Source: Pseudoflavonifractor capillosus (GTDB lineage Bacteria; Bacillota; Clostridia; Oscillospirales; Oscillospiraceae). From it: DNA of 44,485 nt. The position numbers were made by a program, and so were the translations under genes. Numbering within the stretch: the stretch's first letter is position 1; every line of letters begins with the position of its first letter. The stretch covers positions 1 to 44,485 of the forward strand of contig NZ_JACJJE010000024.1 of the NCBI RefSeq assembly GCF_016899775.1, in the 5' to 3' direction. The notes below the pieces were generated by a model. The model was not told the origin of the DNA, made no database searches, and was given only the letters and a program-made list of their open reading frames with translations. Positions 30,094 to 38,527 of the stretch are shown one piece after another.

Positions 30094-30630
30094 ATGGCGA
30101 CCAATTACACGGCCAATTATCAGCTGAACCAGTGGGAGCCCACAGACCAGGTTTTGCACACGGATTTCAACGCTGACAACGCCAAGCTGGATGCGGCGCT
30201 GACAAATCTCGCAGGGGAGGTATCGTCAAAAGCGGACCAGACGTCGCTGGATACCCTGGCCGGACAGATGACACAGAAGGCGGACGTATCCGCCCTGGAA
30301 CAGGTGGAAGTGACTATTCCCAAACTAGTGGCCGGAAGCTACATCGGGGACGGCGGCGAGGGAGAGGAGCACCCCTGCACGCTGGATTTTACCGGCAGTC
30401 TAGGCCGTCCGCCCATGCTGGTGGTGATCCGTCAGGAGAATGGCGGCTACACGGGATTGATCCTGGTCCGGGGCATGGTAGAGAGTAACAACCACTTTAC
30501 CAACAGCTATCTGTCCGGTTCCAGCAATACGGTCCAGTGGTCGGGTAATCAGGTCACCTGGTACGCCAAAAGTTCTGAGGGGCAGATGAACGATTACCAG
30601 ACGCAGTACCGGTATTTTGCCATTGGATGA
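30094..30630 (+). CDS. Phage-tail-fibre-like small protein 1
   Basis: A 178-residue protein without signal peptide. The N terminus (NYQLNQWEPTDQVLHTDFN, then DNAKLDAAL) matches the opening of many Firmicute phage tail or baseplate-associated proteins. A short helical KADQ... repeat region (about 45-75) and a beta-rich end follow (VAGSYIGDGGEGEE, LDFTGSLGRPPMLVVI, RYFAIG). No other phage genes are nearby. It converges on an S-layer gene and shares a terminator with it. A paralog at 41125 has the same arrangement. AAGGAGGAATTTTT precedes the ATG. Function unknown. Confidence 0.8.
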   Translation: MATNYTANYQLNQWEPTDQVLHTDFNADNAKLDAALTNLAGEVSSKADQTSLDTLAGQMTQKADVSALEQVEVTIPKLVAGSYIGDGGEGEEHPCTLDFTGSLGRPPMLVVIRQENGGYTGLILVRGMVESNNHFTNSYLSGSSNTVQWSGNQVTWYAKSSEGQMNDYQTQYRYFAIG

Positions 30631-30633
30631 AGC

Positions 30634-30669
30634 AAAAGAGTTCCCCCGGCGAACCGGGGGAACTCTTTT
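30634..30669. terminator. Shared terminator of tail-like gene 1 and S-layer gene 1
   Basis: AAAAGAGTTCCCCCGG pairs with CCGGGGGAACTCTTTT around a 4-nt loop, symmetrical for both strands. Confidence 0.92.
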
Positions 30670-30694
30670 GTCCCATTAAAGGGAGAAGGAATTC

Positions 30695-33600
30695 TCAGCC
30701 TTCGCTCTTGTTACCAGTCGCAAGAGTGATGCTGGCCTCGCTGTCCTTGGTCAGGCCGTTGATTTTCACGGTGATGGTCAGAGACTTCTCGTCATCAGAC
30801 TTTACAATCTTTGTGACCTCACCGACGGAACAAGTGCTGTTGGTGCCATAGTCATTAGTAATCTCATTCCCACTCTCATTTGCCAGAGTGAAGGTTACTT
30901 CCTGACCGTTGTACACAGTAGTATCATTGACTTTCAGAGTCTCACCAGAATTGGCCTTTGCGGTGATTTCATAAACCTGGCGCTGTGTAATTTCGTTGGT
31001 AGTAGGCAGGCCAGACTTAGTGGTATAGGTCCACACGCCCTTATTTACAGAAATATCGGTGCAGCCTTCATCCTTCAGAATAGCCAGAATATCATCGTTC
31101 GTCAGCGTGTACGCGCCGGACTCTACATAGTAAGTGATAATACCGTTAGTTAGATCCACATCCTGGACCTCGACCTTATCGCTCAGCTCGGCGTCGCTGC
31201 CGGTGTCCTCGTCATTCTCCAGGATGCAGATGCCGGTGATCACGTCGCCGTCCAGAACGGCCACATACTTATCGTTGGGGTCGTCCTTGATGGAGGAGAT
31301 GCGGGAGACGGAGAAGTCGCCCTTGTAGTCGTAGCGGACCACGGACACGTCGTCAGTCCAGGCGAAGCGCTCATTGTCGTTGCTGAGCTGAACGATGCTC
31401 TTCAGCATAACGGTGGACTTCTCGGCCTTCTCGGTGCCGACGCCGGTGATGTAGCCGTCGCCGTCGTCATAGGTGCCGTACAGCTTGATGCTGGTGACCA
31501 GGCCGTCGGAGTTCTCGGTGATGCTCTTCAGCGCCAGGATCTCGGTCTCGCCGGACTTAAGATCCTTCACCAGGGTCTCCGCAGCGGTGGAGTTCTCCTT
31601 CACCTGGAGCGTGGTGACCTCGCCGTCCACAACAGCGTCGATCTCATACCAGTTGCCGATGTCGGAGTCCTTGGACTGCTTGGCGGAGCCGTTGGCTTCC
31701 ACGAAGATGACCTCGCCGGTGCCGGACACGTCGGCGTCCTCAATGTAGACCACCTTGGCCACATTGCTGTCATCCTCGGCGGCCACCACGACCTGGGTGC
31801 CGTCAAACTTTGCCTCCGCATTAGCGGGCCGGGCCTCAATGTCAGGCACGTTCTTCACGCCGGTGTATACGGTGAAGTCGTAGTCGTCGAAGCTGTCGTC
31901 GTCGGTGTCGGCCACGATGAAGATGGTGTTGGCGTTGGCGGTGTAGCGGGCTCTGCCGTTGAAGTTGATGTCCATGCTGGCCACGCCGTTCTCGATCTTC
32001 AGACCGGTATCAACGGTGATATCATCTTCGCTGCGGTCCTTCAGGGAGTACACGTCGTTCTTGTCCACAGTGTAAGAAACGATGTGGTTCTCATAGAGAC
32101 TGATAGCGGCTTCAAGCTTGTTATTACAACCAACGGGCAGCTTATCTTCCTTATAATCGCTAGCCTTGACATCAGTCTCAGCCTTTACGATGGTGCCGTC
32201 GGTCAGCACCAGACGGGCATAGACAGTGGTACCCTTGCCGTCATCGCCCTTGCCGTACTGGTCATTGTCGGTGCCCATGGACAGGACATAGGCGTAATCG
32301 TAAGTCACAGCGGACTCGTCAATGTAGGCCACATAGCCGTTGGCGTCCAGATAGGCCACCACATCGTTGTTCACATTGTCGGTGGTCAGACGGTCGGCCA
32401 CAGCAGTCTTGTTGTAGTTATAGGTGGTACCATCCACAACAAAGTTGTCGCCGTCGCTGTCGCTGGTGTTGGCGCGGACGCGGGTGACCTCGCCGGTCAG
32501 CTCGTCAGCGGCATAGACCTCCTGAATGTCGCCGTTGGCGTAGGAGTAGATGACGATGTCGTCCTCGGCAAAGTTGGTGGCGTCGAACTCGTCGGTGTTC
32601 TTGGCAGGGCCCTCATCCAGGTCGGACAGGGTGATGGTGCCGTCCTCCTCGTCGTACTCCAGGACCTCGGCGGCATAGTAGTAGATGATGGCCACATCGA
32701 CGGTCTTGTCGCTGCCGTCCACATAGACCTGAGTCACCACACCGTTTCCGGTGGCCTTGCCGTCATAGATGTCGTCCAGAGCCACGCCGGCCTTCTCAAT
32801 GAAGTCCTTGTCGTCGTCGCTGCGGTTGTCGTTCAGGTCGTCGCCGTCATACTTCACGTTGTCGCCGTTGAGGGTAACGCTCCAGGTGTAGTTGTCGGTG
32901 GCAGTCTTGCCCACCTCGTTGTACAGGTCCTTGCTGGTCACCTTGGAGGTGAAGGTGTAATCGGCGGTCTCCGCGAAGGTGCCGATCTCCTTGGACTGGT
33001 AGTCCCAGATGGCGGCGGGACGGCCGAAGTCATCATAGCCGTCTTCCTTGGTCAGGTCGCCCTGATACAGCTTCTCGCCCAGCTCCACGATAGCGCCGGA
33101 GGAGTAGGAGCCGTCGTTGTTGGTGTCCAGCTTGTCGTTGATGGCGTAAGCGTAGTCACGGCCGCTGGTGATGTACTTGTAGGTCACGCCGCTGGTGATG
33201 GTAATATCACCCACGGTGATGTCCTGGCCGGACTTCTCAGCCTCAACAGTGCCGGCCTCCAGGGCATTCAGCACCAGCTGAGCCACATCGTTGCGGGTCA
33301 TGGCCTCCTGTACGCCGGAGTTCACGTCCTCGAACAGGTCGATCTTGTTGCCCTGTGCCACAGTGGACAGCTGCCAATCGTTGCCGAAATCGCTGCTGTA
33401 CTGGAAGTAGCCCAGAGCCTTCATGACCATCAGAGCGGCCTGAGCGGTGGTCACAGTATCAGCGCCGCCGTAGGTGTCGGCGTCGTAGCCGGCGGTGATG
33501 CCGTTGGTCCAGCAGGCGGCCACGTAGGGCTCAGCCCAGGCGGGCACGTCGGTGAAGGGGCTAGTGTTCTTGTAGGTGGCCACGTTGTAAGCCATCAGGT

Positions 33601-33832
33601 TGGACATGACAACGGCCATCTCGTTACGGGTGACGTTTGCGTCGGGATTAAAATCGCCATTTTCATCGCCGACCATAATGCCAACCGTCTTGAGCACTTC
33701 AATGGCTTCCACATTGTCGGTGTCGGCCACATCCGTGTAGCTGCTGCTCGCGGCGCTGGAGCCCATCACCATCAGGCCGGAAATCATGGCCGCGGTGAGA
33801 CCCAGGCTGAGAGCACGCTTCAGGTTTCTCAT
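30695..33832 (-). CDS. S-layer protein with N-terminal SLH domains
   Basis: A 1045-residue secreted protein. A signal peptide (MRNLKRALSLGLTAAMISG, ending near SSAAS at 26-30) is followed by three SLH repeats over about 31-190 (SYTDVADTDN, FTDVPAWAEPYVAACWTNG, LFEDVNSGVQEAMTRNDVAQLV). These bind a cell-wall polysaccharide. The remaining 850 residues are acidic and beta-rich, with Asp-rich loops such as DTNNDGSYSSG that may bind calcium. A CDISVNKG-like and Ig-like end closes the protein. AAAGGAGG precedes ATG 33832. It is paralogous to the partial gene at 41726 through most of its length; the C termini differ. Confidence 0.92.
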   Translation of the reverse strand: MRNLKRALSLGLTAAMISGLMVMGSSAASSSYTDVADTDNVEAIEVLKTVGIMVGDENGDFNPDANVTRNEMAVVMSNLMAYNVATYKNTSPFTDVPAWAEPYVAACWTNGITAGYDADTYGGADTVTTAQAALMVMKALGYFQYSSDFGNDWQLSTVAQGNKIDLFEDVNSGVQEAMTRNDVAQLVLNALEAGTVEAEKSGQDITVGDITITSGVTYKYITSGRDYAYAINDKLDTNNDGSYSSGAIVELGEKLYQGDLTKEDGYDDFGRPAAIWDYQSKEIGTFAETADYTFTSKVTSKDLYNEVGKTATDNYTWSVTLNGDNVKYDGDDLNDNRSDDDKDFIEKAGVALDDIYDGKATGNGVVTQVYVDGSDKTVDVAIIYYYAAEVLEYDEEDGTITLSDLDEGPAKNTDEFDATNFAEDDIVIYSYANGDIQEVYAADELTGEVTRVRANTSDSDGDNFVVDGTTYNYNKTAVADRLTTDNVNNDVVAYLDANGYVAYIDESAVTYDYAYVLSMGTDNDQYGKGDDGKGTTVYARLVLTDGTIVKAETDVKASDYKEDKLPVGCNNKLEAAISLYENHIVSYTVDKNDVYSLKDRSEDDITVDTGLKIENGVASMDINFNGRARYTANANTIFIVADTDDDSFDDYDFTVYTGVKNVPDIEARPANAEAKFDGTQVVVAAEDDSNVAKVVYIEDADVSGTGEVIFVEANGSAKQSKDSDIGNWYEIDAVVDGEVTTLQVKENSTAAETLVKDLKSGETEILALKSITENSDGLVTSIKLYGTYDDGDGYITGVGTEKAEKSTVMLKSIVQLSNDNERFAWTDDVSVVRYDYKGDFSVSRISSIKDDPNDKYVAVLDGDVITGICILENDEDTGSDAELSDKVEVQDVDLTNGIITYYVESGAYTLTNDDILAILKDEGCTDISVNKGVWTYTTKSGLPTTNEITQRQVYEITAKANSGETLKVNDTTVYNGQEVTFTLANESGNEITNDYGTNSTCSVGEVTKIVKSDDEKSLTITVKINGLTKDSEASITLATGNKSEG

Positions 33833-33878
33833 TGGAATTCCTCCTTTTAAATTCAGGTTCGGAGGAAAGTTCTCTGCC

Positions 33879-33955
33879 AAAACAAGGAAGAAACTCCCTT
33901 AAACTAGAAGAAAAAGGGGTTTTCAGCCAACTATGACAGCATAACGCCCCTTGCA
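33879..33955 (-). promoter_or_regulatory. Conserved S-layer gene leader (copy R)
   Basis: Matches 1-77 with a single mismatch and lies 47-123 bases upstream of the S-layer start codon. It contains CCCTT/AAGGG pairing and a possible -10 TATGCT. Confidence 0.75.
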
Positions 33956-33979
33956 TGCTCTAAAACGTGCTTAAAACGC

Positions 33980-34013
33980 AAAAAAGAGGAAGAAACTTGC
34001 GGGTTTCTCCCTC
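33980..34013 (-). terminator. Terminator T2 of the S-layer upstream element (copy R)
   Basis: On the minus strand GAGGGAGAAAC pairs with GTTTCTTCCTC, with one G-U pair that would be an A-C mismatch on the plus strand, followed by six T. This asymmetry favours a minus-strand RNA as the functional form. Confidence 0.75.
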
Positions 34014-34026
34014 AAAAAATCACCTT

Positions 34027-34132
34027 GGTAGACCTTTGGTAGACCGGCTCCCAAAAACAGCAAAAAGAAACCGCCGGAAAGCCTTGGCGCGCAAGGCTTT
34101 CCGGCGGTAGACCTGGTAGACATTTGGTAGAC
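34027..34132 (-). promoter_or_regulatory. GTCTACC repeat array around terminator T1 (copy R)
   Basis: GGTAGAC at 34027, 34038, 34106, 34115 and 34126, spaced 11, 68, 9 and 11; copy L has 11, 69, 9 and 11. T1 is a perfect 16-bp stem (34071-34086 with 34092-34107) with a T-rich tail at 34060-34070 on the minus strand. It lies between the stop codon of the DHHW gene and the S-layer leader, so read-through here would join the two transcripts. Confidence 0.78.
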
Positions 34133-34151
34133 CGGCGGTGATTTGCTGTGC

Positions 34152-35276
34152 TTACCGTCCCAGAACAAACATTTGATTGTCCCGGGCAGTGAAGTTGGAG
34201 ATGCTGTAGAGCACGACAACAGAGTCGATCTCATTTTGAGTTACATAATCTTTCACGCTGGTCAGATTATATCTGGGGTCAAACAGGTGAATCTCTGAAA
34301 AATTCTGGGTCAGGAAGGGGGCCAGACTGTCCGCATAGGAGTCCCGGATGACCAGGACTTTGGGGGCGTCGGTATGCTCCGTCTCGATGACGCACAGGGG
34401 TTTGTTGCCCCCCAGGAAGGAGGAGTACTTGTCCTTGACCTGCAGATAGCTGTCCACATAGAGGCTGCCCGGTTCCGGAGCGCCGTTGGGGTAGGCAGTG
34501 ACGGTCACGCCCTCGTCAGAGATATACCGGTCGATGTGGTCGGGGGGCAGCCACCGTACGCCAGAGGAGGAAAACAAGGTGCCGTAAAACTCGTCAGATA
34601 CTGTGACCTTCTGGCTCTCGTCCAGAGGAACGGCCTCCAATCCCATAGCGTCCATCAGGGCGGTGTAGCCGTAGTAGGCTCCCAGGCTGGTCCAGTGGTG
34701 GTCGGTGCGGTAGTAGAGGCCCTCATCCTTGTGCTGAGCCAGGGAGGAGTACAGATCTATGGTATGGGTCTGTACCTCGTTGTACAGGCGGTCAATGATG
34801 GCTTTCTCGTCAGCGGTGGGGGCCCCCTCCGGGAGCCGGTCGGACCAGATCTCTGCGGCGGAGGGGATGATGCCGAAATACACCGGCACATCCACATTGT
34901 CCACTAAGGCATTGACATATCCCGCATTTGTGTCCAGAGTGCTCTGTTCCGGGGTATCCACCCGGCTGATGAGGGTGTCCTCCTTGGCAAAGTAGACCCC
35001 GTTGTTCTCCCGTTTGCCGGAGACCCGCTCGCTCCAGGCCTTCAGGGCCACCCAGAAGTCCCGGCCCAGGATCTGGTCGTTCACATAATCCTCGGCGTCC
35101 TCCATAAATTTCCCGGTAGTGATATTCTCCAGAGAGAGCGCAGGCGTCTGTGCTAATTTGCGGTTCTCCAGCTGAGAAAAATCACGGTCCGGTAGGATCA
35201 GGCTTCCCAGGAACATTCCGCCGATAAACAGGCAGAAGAGGACCGTGAGAAGAATGTTGAAAGTTCGCTGTTTCAT
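34152..35276 (-). CDS. DHHW/AlgJ-AlgX-like SGNH acyltransfer protein
   Basis: A 374-residue protein with an N-terminal membrane anchor or uncleaved signal (about 7-28) and an extracytoplasmic SGNH-like domain. The family TDHHW motif is at 191-195. A candidate nucleophile Ser313 sits in VIRDSYADS, and FGIIPSAAEIW lies earlier. Such proteins take acetyl groups passed across the membrane by an MBOAT partner and place them on a polysaccharide, as AlgJ/AlgX and PatB do. The MBOAT gene is 14 bases upstream with GAGAGGAGG between them. The likely target here is a wall polymer, perhaps the one bound by SLH domains (inference). Confidence 0.88.
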   Translation of the reverse strand: MKQRTFNILLTVLFCLFIGGMFLGSLILPDRDFSQLENRKLAQTPALSLENITTGKFMEDAEDYVNDQILGRDFWVALKAWSERVSGKRENNGVYFAKEDTLISRVDTPEQSTLDTNAGYVNALVDNVDVPVYFGIIPSAAEIWSDRLPEGAPTADEKAIIDRLYNEVQTHTIDLYSSLAQHKDEGLYYRTDHHWTSLGAYYGYTALMDAMGLEAVPLDESQKVTVSDEFYGTLFSSSGVRWLPPDHIDRYISDEGVTVTAYPNGAPEPGSLYVDSYLQVKDKYSSFLGGNKPLCVIETEHTDAPKVLVIRDSYADSLAPFLTQNFSEIHLFDPRYNLTSVKDYVTQNEIDSVVVLYSISNFTARDNQMFVLGR

Positions 35277-35290
35277 AGACGATCCTCCTC

Positions 35291-36694
35291 TCAGAATCGG
35301 AAATACAGGAAGGGATTATAGGTCCCATCCACCATATAGCCGCTGCATACAACCAAGCCGATCACCACCAGAACCGCGCAGGCTGCCTGAGCTGCCGCCC
35401 GGGGCAGTTTGTGGTACAGGGAAGCGCCCGCGTTGGTGGATGCCACAGCGGCAACGCACAAGATGGGGAGATAGCTGGCGAGATAGTAGCCGAACGCACT
35501 GTCCAGCAGAGGAGCTCCGCCCATGCCGAACATGACCTTCAGGTAGGCGCCCAGCTGCCCGAAGTCCTCCAGGGCAAAGATGGCCCAGCTTACCAGCACA
35601 AAGAACAGCGTGTACACATGTTGGACCACCTTCGGGAGCTGAGACAGCAGCCGTCCCAGCCACAGCTTTTCCACCAGCAGGAGGACGAAGAAGTACAGAC
35701 CCCAGATTACATAGTTCCAGCTGGCTCCGTGCCAGATGCCGGTGGCCGCCCATACCACGAACAGATTGAAGACCCAGCGGCCCTTGGAGCACCGGTTGCC
35801 CCCCAGGGGGATATACAGGTACTCCTTGAACCAGGTGGACAGGGAGATATGCCACCGCCGCCAGAACTCGGTGATGCTTCGGGAGATATAGGGGTGGTCG
35901 AAGTTGGGCAGGAACTCAAAGCCCAGCATGCGCCCCAGGCCCACCGCCATGTCGGAGTAGCCGGAGAAGTCGAAGTAGATCTGGAAGGTGAAGGCCACCA
36001 CGCCCAGCCAGGCCCCGGCCACCGTCAGATCGCTGGCGGCCATGGCCTTATAGCTGTCCCACAGCATGCCCACATTGTTGGCAATCAGAATCTTTTTCCC
36101 CAGACCGATCATAAACATCTGCACGCCGGAGCCGAACTTATCAATGGAGGTATCCCGCTGGTCGATCTGGTCGCCCAGGTCTTTGTACTTGATAATGGGA
36201 CCGGCAATGAGCTGGGGGAACAGGGTGACAAAGGTGCCGAAGTTGATGATATTGCGCTGGGCCCGGGTATCGCCCCGGTACACGTCGATGGTGTAGCTCA
36301 TGGTCTGGAAGGTGTAGAAGGAGATGCCGATGGGCAGGTGGATGCCCAGCACCGGCATGAAGTTCAGGCCGATGGCCTGGAGCGAGGAGGCCAGGAAATC
36401 CCAGTACTTGAAAAACAGCAGCAGGAGCAAATTAAAGAACATGGAGGATGCCACTGCCATTTTGGCATAGGTGATCTGTCCTTTCCCCTTAAAATGTTCC
36501 ACCAGCATGCCGTGGGTGAAATCAATGGCGGTAGACAGGAACATAATGACCACATAGGTCTGCTCTCCCCAGTAGTAGAAGATCAGCGAGGAGATCAGAA
36601 TGACCACATTGCGCAGCTTCCGGGGAACCAGATAGTAGACCAGCAGGGTCAGGACCAGAAAATAGAATAGAAAAACCGGGGTGGAAAAGACCAT
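35291..36694 (-). CDS. MBOAT-family membrane O-acyltransferase (AlgI/PatA-like)
   Basis: A 467-residue polytopic protein with about eleven helices. The MBOAT core is recognisable: FDFSGYSDMAVGLGRMLGF, EFWRRWHISLSTWFKEYLY and IPLGGNR, and the catalytic His322 in GIWHGASWNY. It moves acetyl groups from a cytoplasmic donor across the membrane to a surface acceptor. ATG 36694 has AAGGAGGA upstream; the earlier in-frame start at 36718 overlaps that site. It is co-transcribed with the DHHW gene and separated from the lipoprotein gene by a terminator. Confidence 0.92.
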   Translation of the reverse strand: MVFSTPVFLFYFLVLTLLVYYLVPRKLRNVVILISSLIFYYWGEQTYVVIMFLSTAIDFTHGMLVEHFKGKGQITYAKMAVASSMFFNLLLLLFFKYWDFLASSLQAIGLNFMPVLGIHLPIGISFYTFQTMSYTIDVYRGDTRAQRNIINFGTFVTLFPQLIAGPIIKYKDLGDQIDQRDTSIDKFGSGVQMFMIGLGKKILIANNVGMLWDSYKAMAASDLTVAGAWLGVVAFTFQIYFDFSGYSDMAVGLGRMLGFEFLPNFDHPYISRSITEFWRRWHISLSTWFKEYLYIPLGGNRCSKGRWVFNLFVVWAATGIWHGASWNYVIWGLYFFVLLLVEKLWLGRLLSQLPKVVQHVYTLFFVLVSWAIFALEDFGQLGAYLKVMFGMGGAPLLDSAFGYYLASYLPILCVAAVASTNAGASLYHKLPRAAAQAACAVLVVIGLVVCSGYMVDGTYNPFLYFRF

Positions 36695-36725
36695 AGGGCG
36701 TCCTCCTTGTGGATGCAAATTTGCG

Positions 36726-36762
36726 GAAAAAGGCGGCAGGCCGGCGTCAGACCTGCCGCCTT
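36726..36762 (-). terminator. Terminator between lipoprotein and MBOAT genes
   Basis: On the minus strand AAGGCGGCAGG pairs with CCTGCCGCCTT and runs into TTTTTCC. The MBOAT start codon is 32 bases further on, so part of the lipoprotein transcription probably stops here. Confidence 0.8.
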
Positions 36763-36779
36763 ATCCCGATCAGTATTCC

Positions 36780-37754
36780 TTAAAACAGGGCATTGAAGTC
36801 GCTGACGATGGAGTCGCAGCTCTCGTGGACCACCATCATAATATAGTTGCCGTTGGACACGATACGGGAGTTGTTCTGCCAGGCGTCAATGGCGCTGGGA
36901 TACCAGGCGCCCCCCTCCACCTGAGCGTCGATGCGGCTTTGGAGGATGGACTTCACCTTGTCCACATCGCTGCTGTTGGTGACCTGCACCAGGACGATCT
37001 CGCTGGTATTCATAGTCATCATATTGATGTAGGGCAGGCACTGTTCAGAGGCGATGTCGAACAGTCCGGGGTAGACGTTGGCGGCCAGCTCCGCATCGGC
37101 CAGCGTAATCATGCCGAACTCATATTTGCCGCTCTCCGTGGTATAAAAAGCGGACAGGTCCACCTGAGCGGGAGCGGGGGTCTCCGGGGTGCTGGAGCTG
37201 CCGCTGTTTCCGCTGCTGGAGCTGGAGCCGCCGGTAGAGGGTTTGCTCTCCTCCCAGCGGCACCGGACGATGCAGGTGGCGGTCAGGTCGCCGGCGGTGA
37301 CTGTGATCTTGGCGGTGCCGGGGGCCACGGCGGTCACCTTGCCGTTCTGGTCCACGGTGGCCACCTTCTCATTGCCGGAGGTGAAGGTGACCTTCTGGCC
37401 GGAGGGCTGGACGGTGGCCTTCAGGGTGTGGCTGGAGCCGGCGGAGAACAGGGTAAAGTCGTTGGTGTCCAGGGAGAGAGAGGCCTCGGCCTGGGGCTCA
37501 TCCGTCACCGCATCGCCGGGGGCCTCCTGGGAGGTGCTGCCGTCGGGGGCGGGCTGCTGAGAAGTGGAGCCGTCGGGCAGGAAACTGTCCGGGGTAGAGG
37601 CGTCCGGCTTGGACTGGTCCTCCGTCTGGCTGGAGGAGATGCCTCCGTTGGACTGAGAGGAACTGCTGTCTGACCCGCTTCCCCCGGCGCAGGAGGTCAG
37701 CAGGGAGGCGGACAGGGCCAGGGCCAGCAGCAGGGCATAGGTACGACGTTTCAT
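36780..37754 (-). CDS. Lipoprotein with Big_2 and DUF4358 domains
   Basis: The 324-residue protein has a lipobox LLTSC with Cys22, then a Ser/Gln/Asp-rich spacer to about 100. A bacterial Ig-like (Big_2) domain spans about 105-180 (SLSLDTNDFTLFSAGSSHT, GNEKVATVDQNGKVTAVA). A second Ser-rich linker leads to a C-terminal DUF4358 domain (VDLSAFYTTESGKYEFGM onward). From general knowledge, DUF4358 genes often sit beside MBOAT/DHHW pairs, as here, so it may belong to the same surface acetylation machinery. AAAGGAG precedes the ATG. Confidence 0.85.
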   Translation of the reverse strand: MKRRTYALLLALALSASLLTSCAGGSGSDSSSSQSNGGISSSQTEDQSKPDASTPDSFLPDGSTSQQPAPDGSTSQEAPGDAVTDEPQAEASLSLDTNDFTLFSAGSSHTLKATVQPSGQKVTFTSGNEKVATVDQNGKVTAVAPGTAKITVTAGDLTATCIVRCRWEESKPSTGGSSSSSGNSGSSSTPETPAPAQVDLSAFYTTESGKYEFGMITLADAELAANVYPGLFDIASEQCLPYINMMTMNTSEIVLVQVTNSSDVDKVKSILQSRIDAQVEGGAWYPSAIDAWQNNSRIVSNGNYIMMVVHESCDSIVSDFNALF

Positions 37755-37774
37755 AATTCAAAAACTCCTTTTGT

Positions 37775-38003
37775 TCCGTGTGTCAAATTCACCGTTTGAA
37801 TGGGTTTCTGCATGCTTGGACGGCAGAAGACCGGAAAAGTTCCCTCTGTTCGGTGAAAAATTCCACCCGGCGGAGCACTTTGGAGCAACCCATAAAAATG
37901 TAAAGGCATTCTCCGCAAAATCTGCATTATTATACCAGGATTTTCGGGAAAATACTACCCAGACTTCCACCTAAAATTCTTAAAACTTTTTTACGATTTG
38001 GCC
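37775..38003. other. Divergent intergenic region, lipoprotein / cad cluster
   Basis: No gene seen. On the minus strand an extended -10, TGGTATAAT, lies at 37929-37937 and could start the lipoprotein transcript with a leader of about 165 nt; I find no matching -35. Confidence 0.5.
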
Positions 38004-38063
38004 TTGACACCGGTGCGCATTGGGAGTAGTATTATCTCATAACATATGAACACTTATTCATAT
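38004..38063 (+). promoter_or_regulatory. Promoter and ArsR-type operator of the cad cluster
   Basis: TTGACA (38004-38009), 17 bp, TAGTAT (38027-38032). Just downstream, ATATGAA (38044-38050) and TTCATAT (38057-38063) form a perfect 7-bp inverted repeat with a 6-bp centre. That is the usual form of an ArsR/SmtB-family operator and suggests autoregulation by the next gene. Confidence 0.8.
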
Positions 38064-38084
38064 ATAAATGTTTGGAGGGAGACC

Positions 38085-38459
38085 ATGGATCAGGACCGCG
38101 CGCTGTGCTGTGAGGAGACTGAAGTGCACGAGGACGCTGTGGAGCAGGTCCGCAGCCAGCTGCCCCAGGACGAGGTGCTCTACGACCTGGCGGAGCTGTT
38201 TAAAATCTTCGGGGACAGCACCCGGGTAAAAATTCTGTACGCTCTGCTGGAGGCGGAGCTGTGCGTGTGCGACATCGCCAAGCTGATGGACGTGAGCCAG
38301 TCCGCTGTTTCCCACCAGCTGCGGGTGCTCAAAGGCAGCAAACTGGTAAAATTCCGCCGGGAGGGCAAGACTCTCTACTACTCCCTGGCCGACGAGCACG
38401 TCTTTCGTATTTTGAGCCAGGGCATGGAGCATATTCTGGAAGGTCCGGAGACCCCCTGA
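38085..38459 (+). CDS. ArsR-family metal-sensing repressor, CadC-like
   Basis: The 124-residue winged-helix repressor has N-terminal C8-C9 and the helix motif ELCVCD (C60, C62), which is the alpha-3/N-terminal cysteine site of CadC for Cd(II), Pb(II) or Zn(II). The recognition helix lies in SQSAVSHQLRVLKGS. The C terminus (YYSLADEHVFRIL) matches the CadC family. ATG 38085 has GGAGGGAG; the upstream in-frame ATG at 38046 lies inside the operator. It should repress the transporter genes until metal binds. Confidence 0.9.
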   Translation: MDQDRALCCEETEVHEDAVEQVRSQLPQDEVLYDLAELFKIFGDSTRVKILYALLEAELCVCDIAKLMDVSQSAVSHQLRVLKGSKLVKFRREGKTLYYSLADEHVFRILSQGMEHILEGPETP

Positions 38460-38527
38460 GCAGGGCCGCCGTTTCTTCGCCATACATCCGCACAAAGATT
38501 CAGTACTTTGAAAAAGGAGCGATTGTG

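Noticed and set aside
29862-30630. Prophage or prophage remnant around the tail-like proteins
   Set aside because: No terminase, capsid, portal, integrase or lysis genes are present on either side of either copy, and neighbours are ordinary chromosomal genes.
33971-34234. Small minus-strand frames here and at 82-276 share a VYQMSTRST segment, hinting at a conserved peptide
   Set aside because: The shared residues are the translation of the GTCTACC direct repeats and the frames run through terminator stems. Nucleotide-level conservation explains the match.
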